Shown here one piece after another: positions 1 to 6,844 of a DNA stretch of 15,931 nucleotides. The DNA is taken from assembly GCA_964399955.1 (NCBI GenBank), contig CAYNST010000078.1, forward strand, positions 1 to 15,931, given 5' to 3'. The notes under the pieces are model-generated. The model ran no database searches. It was not told the origin of the DNA and worked only from the letters and a program-made list of their open reading frames with translations. The position numbers and the translations under genes were made by a program. Numbering within the stretch: the first letter of the stretch is position 1; the number at the start of each line of letters is the position of its first letter. Source of the DNA: CAYNST01 sp964399955 (lineage in GTDB: Bacteria > Pseudomonadota > Gammaproteobacteria > Pseudomonadales > Cellvibrionaceae).

Positions 1-1
1 C

Positions 2-85
2 GCCATGATGAAGAAACTGCGGGTATGGGTGGGCTTGCACGATGAGGCCTCCGGGATTCAAGTGCGCAGTGGTTCATACAAATGA
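2..85 (+). CDS. Possible C-terminal end of an unidentified protein (cut by window edge)
   Basis: This frame is open from the first bases to a TGA at 83-85 and reads about 27 residues ending in SGIQVRSGSYK. The other two plus-strand frames hit stops early (TGA at 43-45 and at 6-8), so this is the only frame that could be the tail of an upstream gene. Two ATG codons at 5 and 8 mean it could also be just a tiny chance ORF. The tail is too short to assign a family. No clear terminator hairpin with a T-run follows. Confidence 0.3.
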   Translation, partial: AMMKKLRVWVGLHDEASGIQVRSGSYK

Positions 86-334
86 AGCCGATCATACCCA
101 ATAAGGCGCAAAATTGTGAAAAATAATACGTTTAATACGTGCCTGCTGCCAGTGACGACCCGCGAAGCTCTGGGGGAGCGGCATTTGCTAACCACCTGGA
201 GAACCGAGCGGCGCCGGCAGCGCTGAAAAACCGTAAACCCACAGGTATAAACCTGGGCTAAGAACTTGCATGGTTTAGGGCGCTTCTGTATTCTACTGCC
301 ACTCTAAAGGCCGCATAATACGCTGAACCTTCAC

Positions 335-353
335 GTTCAACTTCCGTTTGAAC
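335..353. repeat. Short inverted repeat (6-bp stem, 7-base loop)
   Basis: GTTCAA at 335-340 is the exact reverse complement of TTGAAC at 348-353, with a 7-base spacer. It lies inside the structured-looking region upstream of mnhA. It could form a hairpin on either strand. Alone it is weak evidence; it counts because several other stems lie close by. Confidence 0.4.
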
Positions 354-361
354 CCTCGCCC

Positions 362-429
362 GGCTTCCGATGCCCACCCCGGGTATGCTCCGCGGCAGAA
401 GCGTTCACCGATCGGAGCCTACTGTTTTT
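362..429 (+). terminator. Stem-loop followed by a T-run; possible terminator or attenuator in the mnhA upstream region
   Basis: GGCTTCCGAT at 362-371 pairs with ATCGGAGCC at 411-419, giving nine base pairs with one bulged T. The 39-base interior can fold further. A run of five T follows at 425-429, about five bases after the stem. This resembles a rho-independent terminator on the plus strand, but the loop is large and the T-run starts late, so it may be only one helix of a larger structured element. If functional it could end an upstream transcript or attenuate transcription into mnhA. Confidence 0.25.
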
Positions 430-486
430 GCCGACTGCTCTTAACACCCAACTCATGACCCGTCTGGAATTCTTTAGATAATCAGG

Positions 487-547
487 CGGGCCTTGGAGAT
501 AAAGCTTCCGGCTGTCTCCGACTGAATAGGGCCAGGATCCAGGCCCG
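487..547. repeat. Nested inverted repeats around a near-perfect 18-bp palindrome
   Basis: CGGGCCT (487-493) is the exact reverse complement of AGGCCCG (541-547). Inside lies GGAGA (495-499) against TCTCC (515-519), with a further AGC/GCT pair within that. An 18-base palindrome with a single mismatched pair sits at 529-546, centred on GGATCC. The 541-546 arm can pair either locally with 529-533 or distally with 487-493, so two alternative folds are possible. That would suit a switch-like leader but could be coincidence in GC-rich DNA. Confidence 0.4.
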
Positions 548-653
548 TCCCGGCGTGCCACCCCCCGCGTTAGCCGAAGGGAAAAAACCACGATACTCGC
601 TTTACGATGCATGATTCACTCTAATTGCAAGGACATTTGATAAACCAACCCCT

Positions 654-3554
654 ATGCTCGTACTTCTTCTGCTTCTACCGTTCATAGGCAGTGTGATTGC
701 TGCCCGGCTGGCTCCCAACGCCCGCAACAGCGAGGCCTGGCTGGCGGGAAGCGTATCGGTACTCGGGCTGCTGATATCCGTTTACCTCTACTACATTCAG
801 GTCGGCCAGGGCGAAATTGTGCATTATCAGGCCGAATGGCTGCCGGATTACGGGGTTAATTTCAGTCTCCGTATGGACGGCCTGGCGTGGCTCTTCACGG
901 TGCTGGTGCAGGGTATTGGCCTGCTGGTTGTTCTCTACGCACGGTACTACATGTCCCCACAGGACCCGGTGCCCCGGTTTTTCTCCTTCCTGTTGGCCTT
1001 TATGGGGTCAATGCTGGGCGTTGTCCTCTCGGGCAATCTCATTCAGCTGGTCATCTTTTGGGAGCTGACCAGCGTCACCTCCTTCCTGTTGGTTGGGTAC
1101 TGGCATCATCGGATTGACGCCCGGCGTGGCGCACGAATGGCGCTTACCGTGACGGCGGCAGGCGGGCTTTGCCTGCTGGCCGGCGTACTGGTGCTGGGTA
1201 GCGTGGTGGGGAGCTACGAACTGGATGATGTGCTGGCCGCAGGTGACCGCATCCGCGCGCACGACAGCTACCTGACAGCCCTGATTCTAATAGCCATTGG
1301 CGCACTGACCAAAAGCGCGCAGTTTCCGTTTCACTTCTGGTTGCCTCACGCCATGGCGGCGCCAACACCCATCTCCGCCTACCTGCACTCGGCCACCATG
1401 GTTAAAGCCGGTATTTTCCTGCTTATGCGTTTGTGGCCGGTACTATCCGGTACTCCGGAGTGGGTATGGCTAATTGCCGGAGCCGGGCTGTGCACATTGT
1501 TGATTGGGGCCTTTTGCGCTATTTTTCAACATGATCTCAAGGGGCTGCTGGCCTATTCCACCATCAGCCATCTTGGACTGATTACCCTTTTGCTGGGCAT
1601 TGGCACACCTCTGGGCATGGTGGCCGCCATTTTCCATACACTCAACCACGCCATCTTCAAAGCGTCCCTCTTCATGGCCGCCGGGATCCTGGATCACGAG
1701 ACAGGTACGCGGGACATGCGCACCCTGCGCGGGCTTTATCATGTGCTGCCCATAACCGCTACCCTGGCCATTGTTGCCAGCGCGTCCATGGCCGGGGTGC
1801 CGCTGTTGAATGGCTTTTTGTCCAAGGAGATGTTCTTTGCCGAGACATTGCTGATAGGCGGCTCGGAAAACTGGTGGTTATCCATTGCCGCAGTAACCGC
1901 AGGCCTTTTCAGTGTGACCTATTCCCTGCGGTTCATCAGTGTGTTTTTTGGCAAGTTCGCCCCCAACCTGCCCAATGAACCCCATGAACCGCCGCGTTGG
2001 ATGCGCTTTCCGGTGGAGTTTCTGGTGCTGCTGTGCCTGTTGGTGGGCATTGTGCCAGGTGTGGCCATCGGCCCGCTGCTGCACAATGCGGCAAGCTCGG
2101 TACTGGGCAGTCGCACGCCGGACTACAGCCTTGCCGTTTGGCATGGTTTTAACCTGCCTTTGTTGATGAGCACAGTGGCACTGCTGGGCGGCATTTTGCT
2201 GTATTGGCTGTTGCGGCGTTATTTCCGGCTGGCCGAAAGCGACCGGGTGCCCCTTTTGCACCGTATCAATGGCGCCCGCGTGTACGACGGTGGCATGCTG
2301 CGCATTCCTTTGCTGGCGGACTGGCTGGTCCAGCGTCTGGGCACCGTTCGCCTGCAACCGCAACTGCTGCTGATTGTGGCGGCACTGATTGCCGTACCCT
2401 TGATGCTGGGCCTGCCGACCCAATCCAGCGCCGCCCCCCCAGGGGCCATGAATTGGCTGTTTGCCGCCATGTGGCTGATCGGCTGTGCGTGTGCACTTAT
2501 GGCGGCCTGGCAGGCCAAATATCATCGGCTGACGGCGCTCATCTTGGTGGGCGGCACCGGCATCGTCACCAGCCTCACATTTCTTTGGCTGTCCGCCCCG
2601 GACCTGGCCTTGACCCAGCTTATGGTAGAAACCGTCACCACCATCCTGATTCTGCTGGGTCTTCGCTGGCTGCCTCGGCGCATCCCCCCGCGTGAGCTTG
2701 ACATGGTCACGCCGCCGTCCGTGTGGTGGCGGCGCTCCCGCGACCTGACTGTAGCGGCAGCCGGCGGGCTGTGCATGGCCGCACTGAGTTACACAGTGCT
2801 GATGCAGACAGCACCGGCAGGCATTTCGGATTTTTTCCTTTTGCACGCCAAGTCCGACGGAGGCGGTACCAACGTGGTCAATGTGTTGCTGGTGGATTTC
2901 CGCGCGCTGGATACCTTTGGGGAAATTACGGTCCTGGCCATTGTTGCCTTAACCGTCTACGCACTGCTCAGGCGCTTCCGCCCAGCACCGGAAAGCGCCG
3001 TGGCCCCGGCTCAGCAACGCAACCCCGTGGACCCGGCCGCTTTTCACACGCCTCAGCAGCAGGTTGAGCAGGGCTATATGATGATTCCAGCGGTTTATCT
3101 TCGACTGCTGCTGCCCATCATGACCCTGATTGCGGTTTACTTCTTTTTGCGCGGTCACAACCTGCCAGGCGGCGGCTTTGTTGCCGGGCTGATATTTGCC
3201 ACGGCACTTATTGTGCAATACATGGTGGCGGGTACCCATTGGGTGGAGTCGCATCTGTACCTGCAGCCGCACAAATGGATTGCCTGGGGGCTGATTGTGG
3301 CGTCTGCGACCGGGCTGGGTGCCTGGCTGCTGGGTTATCCCTTCCTGACCACTCACACCGGCCACGCTTATCTACCGCTATTGGGGGAGATTCATCTGCC
3401 CAGCGCTTTCCTGTTTGATCTTGGCGTTTTTGCCGTGGTAGTGGGCTCGACCATATTGATTCTTGTGGCGCTTTCTCACCAGTCGGTGCGCAGTCATCGC
3501 CTGCCTGATGCAAGCGCTGAAGCACTGCTCAAGCACCCCGGCAGGACTCCCTGA
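654..3554 (+). CDS. mnhA: Na+/H+ antiporter subunit A fused to subunit B (MnhA-MnhB)
   Basis: Largest subunit of the multisubunit Mrp/Mnh/Pha Na+(K+)/H+ antiporter in the inner membrane, homologous to complex I subunit NuoL. The 966-residue product is longer than a stand-alone MrpA (about 800) because MrpB is fused to its C-terminus, as in the six-gene Pha/Sha operons of Pseudomonas and rhizobia. Residues 1 to about 500 form the proton-pumping antiporter core, with the family Glu in FWELTSV (E137), Lys in TKSAQFPFHFW (K220, H227) and Lys in FLSKE (K391). Residues about 600-680 (SAPDLALTQ, E659) and 745-772 are the MrpA-specific NuoJ-like segments. Residues about 808-945 are the MnhB domain, with RGHNLPGGGF at 833-842. 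The ATG at 654 has no good Shine-Dalgarno; AAGGAC about 20 bases upstream is too distant. The stop overlaps mnhC by one base (TGATG). Confidence 0.95.
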   Translation: MLVLLLLLPFIGSVIAARLAPNARNSEAWLAGSVSVLGLLISVYLYYIQVGQGEIVHYQAEWLPDYGVNFSLRMDGLAWLFTVLVQGIGLLVVLYARYYMSPQDPVPRFFSFLLAFMGSMLGVVLSGNLIQLVIFWELTSVTSFLLVGYWHHRIDARRGARMALTVTAAGGLCLLAGVLVLGSVVGSYELDDVLAAGDRIRAHDSYLTALILIAIGALTKSAQFPFHFWLPHAMAAPTPISAYLHSATMVKAGIFLLMRLWPVLSGTPEWVWLIAGAGLCTLLIGAFCAIFQHDLKGLLAYSTISHLGLITLLLGIGTPLGMVAAIFHTLNHAIFKASLFMAAGILDHETGTRDMRTLRGLYHVLPITATLAIVASASMAGVPLLNGFLSKEMFFAETLLIGGSENWWLSIAAVTAGLFSVTYSLRFISVFFGKFAPNLPNEPHEPPRWMRFPVEFLVLLCLLVGIVPGVAIGPLLHNAASSVLGSRTPDYSLAVWHGFNLPLLMSTVALLGGILLYWLLRRYFRLAESDRVPLLHRINGARVYDGGMLRIPLLADWLVQRLGTVRLQPQLLLIVAALIAVPLMLGLPTQSSAAPPGAMNWLFAAMWLIGCACALMAAWQAKYHRLTALILVGGTGIVTSLTFLWLSAPDLALTQLMVETVTTILILLGLRWLPRRIPPRELDMVTPPSVWWRRSRDLTVAAAGGLCMAALSYTVLMQTAPAGISDFFLLHAKSDGGGTNVVNVLLVDFRALDTFGEITVLAIVALTVYALLRRFRPAPESAVAPAQQRNPVDPAAFHTPQQQVEQGYMMIPAVYLRLLLPIMTLIAVYFFLRGHNLPGGGFVAGLIFATALIVQYMVAGTHWVESHLYLQPHKWIAWGLIVASATGLGAWLLGYPFLTTHTGHAYLPLLGEIHLPSAFLFDLGVFAVVVGSTILILVALSHQSVRSHRLPDASAEALLKHPGRTP

Positions 3555-3898
3555 TGGAAGTGGTCATCTCTTTATCCATAGGTGTACTGTTTGGGTCCGG
3601 CGTCTGGCTCCTGTTGAGGCCGCGCTCATTTCAGGTATTGATGGGCCTGATGCTCATGTCCTACGCAGTTAACCTGTTCATATTTATCATGGGCCGTCTG
3701 TCGCTCAACCTTCCACCACTTGTCTTGACGGCAGACATCCCGGACCCGGATCACTATGCCGACCCCTTGACCCAGGCGCTGGTGCTCACCGCCATTGTCA
3801 TAAGCTTTGCCACTACAGCGCTGTACCTGGTATTAATGCTGGGCTCCCGCGGTGTAACAGGGACAGACCATGTTGATGGCCAGGAGCCGCCACCATGA
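3554..3898 (+). CDS. mnhC: Na+/H+ antiporter subunit C (MnhC)
   Basis: Small three-helix subunit of the Mrp antiporter, homologous to NuoK of complex I and part of the core membrane module with MnhA and MnhD. The 114-residue length is typical. The family signature is visible at residues 69-83 as ADPLTQALVLTAIVI; the position after DPL is Thr, where many relatives have Pro. The first helix (residues 5-22) and the LMGLMLMSYAVNLFIF helix (28-45) are clear, and the tail is short and hydrophilic. A ribosome site AGGA (3543-3546) lies 7 bases before the ATG. The gene overlaps mnhA by one base and mnhD by four (ATGA), so translational coupling is likely. Confidence 0.95.
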   Translation: MEVVISLSIGVLFGSGVWLLLRPRSFQVLMGLMLMSYAVNLFIFIMGRLSLNLPPLVLTADIPDPDHYADPLTQALVLTAIVISFATTALYLVLMLGSRGVTGTDHVDGQEPPP

Positions 3899-5514
3899 AC
3901 TGGAGCCAACACCTGATTCTGCTGCCGGTGCTGCTGCCCATGCTCTGCGGTGCGCTGTTGATTCTGATCAACGAAAAGCGCCACGATTTGAAGTTTGCCA
4001 TCAACATGGCCTCGGTATTGGCTTTGCTGGGCGTTGCCGTTGTGCTGCTGGGGCTGACCAACAGCGGTTTTTGGACGGATAACATCGGGGTTTACCTGGC
4101 AGGCAACTGGGCCGCGCCTTTCGGGATTTCACTGGTGATTGATCGACTGGCCGCTCTGATGCTGGTGTTGACAGCCATACTGAGCACGGCCGCGCTGTTG
4201 TATTCCATGCAGCGCTGGAGTCGCATCGGGGTGCACTTTCATTCCATGTTTCAATTCCTGTTGATGGGTATCAATGGGGCTTTTCTCACCCATGACCTGT
4301 TTAACTTGTTTGTTTTTTTTGAGGTGATGCTGGCCGCCTCCTACGGACTGCTGCTGCACGGTTACAATCTCAACCGTTTACGCGCAGGCATGCAGTTTAT
4401 CGCCATTAATCTTGTTGCCTCATTGCTTTTCCTGATTGGTATTGCCTTGGTCTACGCCGCCACCGGCACCTTGAACATGGCGGACCTCGCCGCGCGGGTG
4501 CCAGCGGCAACGACCGATGAACTTTTGCTGCTGAAAATCGGCGCCGCCATCATGACCATCGCTTTTCTGGTGAAAAGCGCCATGTGGCCGTTGGGCTTCT
4601 GGTTGCCCACCACCTACGCGGCGGCCTCTCCCCCTGTGGCAGCCATGCTGGTATTGATGACCAAGGTAGGGGTGTACGTCATTTTGCGCCTGTGGCTGCT
4701 GATATTTGGCAATGACAGTGCAGCGGATGGCTTTGGCCGCGATGCCCTGTTTTGGGGGGGCATGGCCACCCTTGCCTTTGGGGCTGCCGGAATGTTGGCG
4801 TCGGACGACTACCGCCGGCTGGCGGGCTATGGGTCCATCGTCTCCTCCGGCACGCTGCTGGCGGTGATTGGGATGGGGCAACCGGCTATGATCAGCGCAG
4901 CACTCTTCTACCTGCTGAGCTCTACACTGGCCGTTGCTGCGTTCCTGCTGTTGATTGAGCTGATAGAGCGCAGCCGCAACCCGGTAGATGCCATGCTTGC
5001 GGTTACCATTGAGGCCTTTGAGTTTGAAGAAACACCGGAACAACCGGTGGGCGTTGGTATTCCCGGGGCGCTGGCGTTTCTGGGCCTCGCCTTTCTCACC
5101 TGCGCCCTGGTTATCGCCGGTTTGCCACCATTGCCGGGGTTCATAGCCAAGTTCGGCCTTATTCACACAATGCTTGGCGCCGGCGGCCCCGACGCCAGCA
5201 TCGGCTCCACCAGTGTCCTGTTGATGACCTTGTTGCTGCTGGCAGGCCTGGCAGCAACCATCTCGCTGATTCGCAATGGCGTTCGTACCTTCTGGGCATC
5301 GGGAGCCGTGCCTGCCCGTCTGCACATAACCGAGGTGGTGCCCATCAGCCTGTTGGTGCTTGCCTGCCTGCTTCTCACGGTGCAAGCAGGGCCGGTCATG
5401 CGCTATCTGCATCTTACCAGCGCGGATTTGCACAACCCCTCGCTTTACGTTGACAGGGTACTGTCAGAGCAGGTAGTTCCGGGCGTTTTGCGCGCCGAGG
5501 GGAGCCAACCGTGA
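3895..5514 (+). CDS. mnhD: Na+/H+ antiporter subunit D (MnhD)
   Basis: Second large antiporter-like subunit of the Mrp complex, homologous to NuoM/NuoN, with about 14 transmembrane helices in 539 residues. The membrane-embedded Glu is in FFEVMLAASYG (E143), the key helix-7 Lys in FLVKSAMWPLGFWLP (K227), a further Lys in LMTKVGVY (K257), and the C-terminal Lys in PGFIAKFGL (K419). These match the residues thought to carry protons in this family. The start is well supported: AGGAG (3882-3886) sits 8 bases before the ATG, which overlaps the mnhC stop by four bases. A loop at about residues 372-386 is unusually acidic (EAFEFEETPE). The 3' end overlaps the GTG of mnhE. It could be mistaken for NADH dehydrogenase, but the neighbours fix it as Mrp. 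Confidence 0.95.
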   Translation: MNWSQHLILLPVLLPMLCGALLILINEKRHDLKFAINMASVLALLGVAVVLLGLTNSGFWTDNIGVYLAGNWAAPFGISLVIDRLAALMLVLTAILSTAALLYSMQRWSRIGVHFHSMFQFLLMGINGAFLTHDLFNLFVFFEVMLAASYGLLLHGYNLNRLRAGMQFIAINLVASLLFLIGIALVYAATGTLNMADLAARVPAATTDELLLLKIGAAIMTIAFLVKSAMWPLGFWLPTTYAAASPPVAAMLVLMTKVGVYVILRLWLLIFGNDSAADGFGRDALFWGGMATLAFGAAGMLASDDYRRLAGYGSIVSSGTLLAVIGMGQPAMISAALFYLLSSTLAVAAFLLLIELIERSRNPVDAMLAVTIEAFEFEETPEQPVGVGIPGALAFLGLAFLTCALVIAGLPPLPGFIAKFGLIHTMLGAGGPDASIGSTSVLLMTLLLLAGLAATISLIRNGVRTFWASGAVPARLHITEVVPISLLVLACLLLTVQAGPVMRYLHLTSADLHNPSLYVDRVLSEQVVPGVLRAEGSQP

Positions 5515-6017
5515 GGCCTTGGCTCCCGTTTCCCTTCATCTCCGCCGGCCTGCTGGTAATCTGGCTTTTGATCAACCAGAGCCTGGCTCCGGCTCATCTG
5601 TTACTTGGCGGCGTGCTGGCGGTGTCCATACCTTGGCTATTGCGTCGCCTGCAGCCCTTGCCAGCTGTCCGAGTGTCGCGTCCAATGGCCCTGTTGCGAC
5701 TGTTGAGCATGGCGCTGGTTGAGATAGTGCGCTCTTGCTTCAACGTGAGCCGGATCATTCTGTTTGTAAAAGCCGAGGGGCTGGAATCGCGTTTTATCCA
5801 CATCCCGCTGGATCTGAGAAACCCGTACGGGCTGGCATTGTTGTCGTGCCTGATCAACTCCACCCCCGGCACCGTGTGGGTGGAAATTCTGCCGGAGGGT
5901 CACCAACTGGTGCTCCATGTATTTGACCTACACGACGAACAGTGGTGGATAGACACCATCAAGCAGCGCTACGAACGGCCCTTGATCGAGGTCTTCGAAG
6001 GAGGAATCAATTCGTGA
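5511..6017 (+). CDS. mnhE: Na+/H+ antiporter subunit E (MnhE)
   Basis: Accessory subunit of the Mrp antiporter with no complex I counterpart, required for assembly or activity of the complex. The 168-residue protein has N-terminal membrane helices (about 8-44 and 58-87) followed by a cytoplasmic part carrying the family motif INSTPGT (115-121) and the LHVFDLH segment (135-141). Translation starts at a GTG: GGAG (5501-5504) lies 6 bases upstream, and the GTGA overlaps the mnhD stop by four bases. No better ATG exists nearby. The end overlaps the mnhF start in the same way. Confidence 0.93.
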   Translation: MRPWLPFPFISAGLLVIWLLINQSLAPAHLLLGGVLAVSIPWLLRRLQPLPAVRVSRPMALLRLLSMALVEIVRSCFNVSRIILFVKAEGLESRFIHIPLDLRNPYGLALLSCLINSTPGTVWVEILPEGHQLVLHVFDLHDEQWWIDTIKQRYERPLIEVFEGGINS

Positions 6018-6292
6018 CCGCATTATTCAATTTTGCCATCGGGTTTCTGATGGTGTGCGTTGTTCTTGCCATGTTGCTGGTCAGCGTACGCCTGCTCATT
6101 GGTCCTGCGGCCCAGGACCGCGTGCTGGCCCTGGACACACTATGGATGTGCGGCATGGTGCTGTCCCTGGGCATGGGTATACGCTTTGGCAACGATGTCT
6201 ATTTTGAGGCCGCCTTGCTGATTGCGCTTATCGGTTTTGTATCCACCGTGGCATTCACCAAATTTTTGATGCGCGGAGAGATCATTGAATGA
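6014..6292 (+). CDS. mnhF: Na+/H+ antiporter subunit F (MnhF), GTG start
   Basis: Small three-helix Mrp subunit. The correct start is the GTG at 6014: a near-perfect AAGGAGGA (5998-6005) lies 8 bases upstream, and GTGA overlaps the mnhE stop by four bases. This gives 92 residues, the normal size. The open frame extends back to an ATG at 5942, but the 24 extra residues are charged, lie wholly inside mnhE and precede the expected first helix, so that start is rejected. The family signature GPAAQDRVLALDT is at residues 30-42, with conserved D35, R36 and D41. The gene ends with an ATGA overlap into mnhG. Confidence 0.93.
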   Translation: MTALFNFAIGFLMVCVVLAMLLVSVRLLIGPAAQDRVLALDTLWMCGMVLSLGMGIRFGNDVYFEAALLIALIGFVSTVAFTKFLMRGEIIE

Positions 6293-6663
6293 GCGGCCCG
6301 GAAGCTTTGCCCGCCTGGGCCGCGCTGATTGTAAGCCTGCTTCTGTTCCTGGGCGGCATTGTCGTATTGGTTGGTGCACTGGGCCTGATGCGCCTGCCCA
6401 GCTTTTACCAGCGCATACACGGCCCCGCCATTACCACTACCCTGGGTGCCGGCTGTGTGCTGGTGGCCTCCATGCTGTATTTTACTGTGATCCAGTCGCG
6501 GCCGGTTTTGCATGAACTGGTTATCAGCGTTTTTATCCTGATGACCGCACCCGTGGTGGCAATGATGATCATGCGGGCTGCTGTATACCGCGACTTGCGC
6601 AGCGGCAAGTCCGTGGCTGGAACAGCCGCAAGCGCCCCCTACCATATACCAGAGGAAGACTAG
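6289..6663 (+). CDS. mnhG: Na+/H+ antiporter subunit G (MnhG)
   Basis: Last subunit of the Mrp antiporter, a three-helix membrane protein needed for complex function. At 124 residues it has normal length. The PhaG/MnhG signature is visible: GALGLMRLPSFYQRIH (29-44), a following Thr/Gly helix (49-66), and LHELVISVFILMTAPVV (74-90). The C-terminal 25 residues are hydrophilic. The ATG overlaps the mnhF stop by four bases, and GGAG (6275-6278) lies 10 bases upstream. It closes the six-gene operon; 181 bases follow before the next likely start, with no classic terminator. Confidence 0.94.
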   Translation: MSGPEALPAWAALIVSLLLFLGGIVVLVGALGLMRLPSFYQRIHGPAITTTLGAGCVLVASMLYFTVIQSRPVLHELVISVFILMTAPVVAMMIMRAAVYRDLRSGKSVAGTAASAPYHIPEED

Positions 6664-6785
6664 TCGGCCGACATACCAGCCATGATGTTCGCAGCCTGGC
6701 GGGGCAATACCTTAAAGATGGATGCCTGCGGAAGGGGCTATTCCTGTCACCGCAGTGCTGGCAGGTCAAACAGCGTTGACAAACA

Positions 6786-6816
6786 AAGCAAGATATGAAG
6801 GCTTCCGGCCTTGCTT
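6786..6816 (+). other. Imperfect hairpin in the gap after mnhG
   Basis: AAGGC (6798-6802) pairs with GCCTT (6808-6812) across a five-base loop, and AAGC (6786-6789) can pair with GCTT (6813-6816) outside an unpaired bulge. There is no T-run after it, so it is not a classic terminator. It lies just before the ribosome site of the AI-2E family gene and after a perfect TTGACA (6776-6781) that lacks a -10 box at normal spacing. It may be a weak end of the Mrp transcript or a translational control hairpin, or it may mean nothing. Confidence 0.25.
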
Positions 6817-6844
6817 GGCATCACTCAATGAAAGGGCAGCTGTC

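Larger units (their letters stand above)
86..653. other. 568-base gene-free region upstream of the Mrp operon, rich in inverted repeats
   Basis: No convincing gene is present. A 91-codon minus-strand frame (337-612) is arginine-rich and low in hydrophobic blocks, and I treat it as chance. Several complementary segments are visible: GCTC/GAGC at 167-179; a short hairpin at 239-257; GTTCAA/TTGAAC at 335-353; a 9-bp stem with one bulge pairing 362-371 with 411-419; and CGGGCCT/AGGCCCG pairing 487-493 with 541-547, enclosing GGAGA/TCTCC at 495-519. An AT-rich stretch near 111-139 contains a repeated AATACGT. The density of possible helices suggests a structured RNA, a long leader of mnhA, or a decayed element. 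I could not match it to a known RNA family, and no strong promoter just before mnhA was found. Confidence 0.5.

Noticed and set aside
150..610. Group II intron or known riboswitch
   Set aside because: No GTGYG-type 5' end, domain V hairpin or reverse transcriptase was recognised, and no known riboswitch core could be matched by eye. Left as an unidentified structured region.
337..612. 91-codon minus-strand ORF upstream of mnhA
   Set aside because: Arg-, Ser- and Gly-rich with no domain and no clear ribosome site, and it covers the inverted repeats, so it is more likely a by-product of a structured non-coding element. The phrases look vaguely like spurious ORFs annotated over mobile RNA elements, but I cannot confirm this.
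1878..2846. 322-codon open frame on the minus strand inside mnhA
   Set aside because: Its product is extremely rich in Gln, His and Gly with no hydrophobic core, as expected from the antisense of Leu- and Ala-rich membrane coding DNA. It is fully covered by a well-supported gene.
4420..5433. 337-codon open frame on the minus strand inside mnhD
   Set aside because: Same antisense composition artefact (Gln, Gly and His rich), lying entirely within mnhD.
654..5514. Respiratory complex I (nuoL/nuoM/nuoN) genes
   Set aside because: MnhA and MnhD resemble NuoL and NuoM/N, but the neighbouring mnhC, E, F and G and the MnhB fusion are specific to Mrp antiporters.
5942..6013. Longer mnhF starting at ATG 5942
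   Set aside because: The extra residues overlap mnhE, are hydrophilic, and lack the strong ribosome site found before the GTG at 6014.
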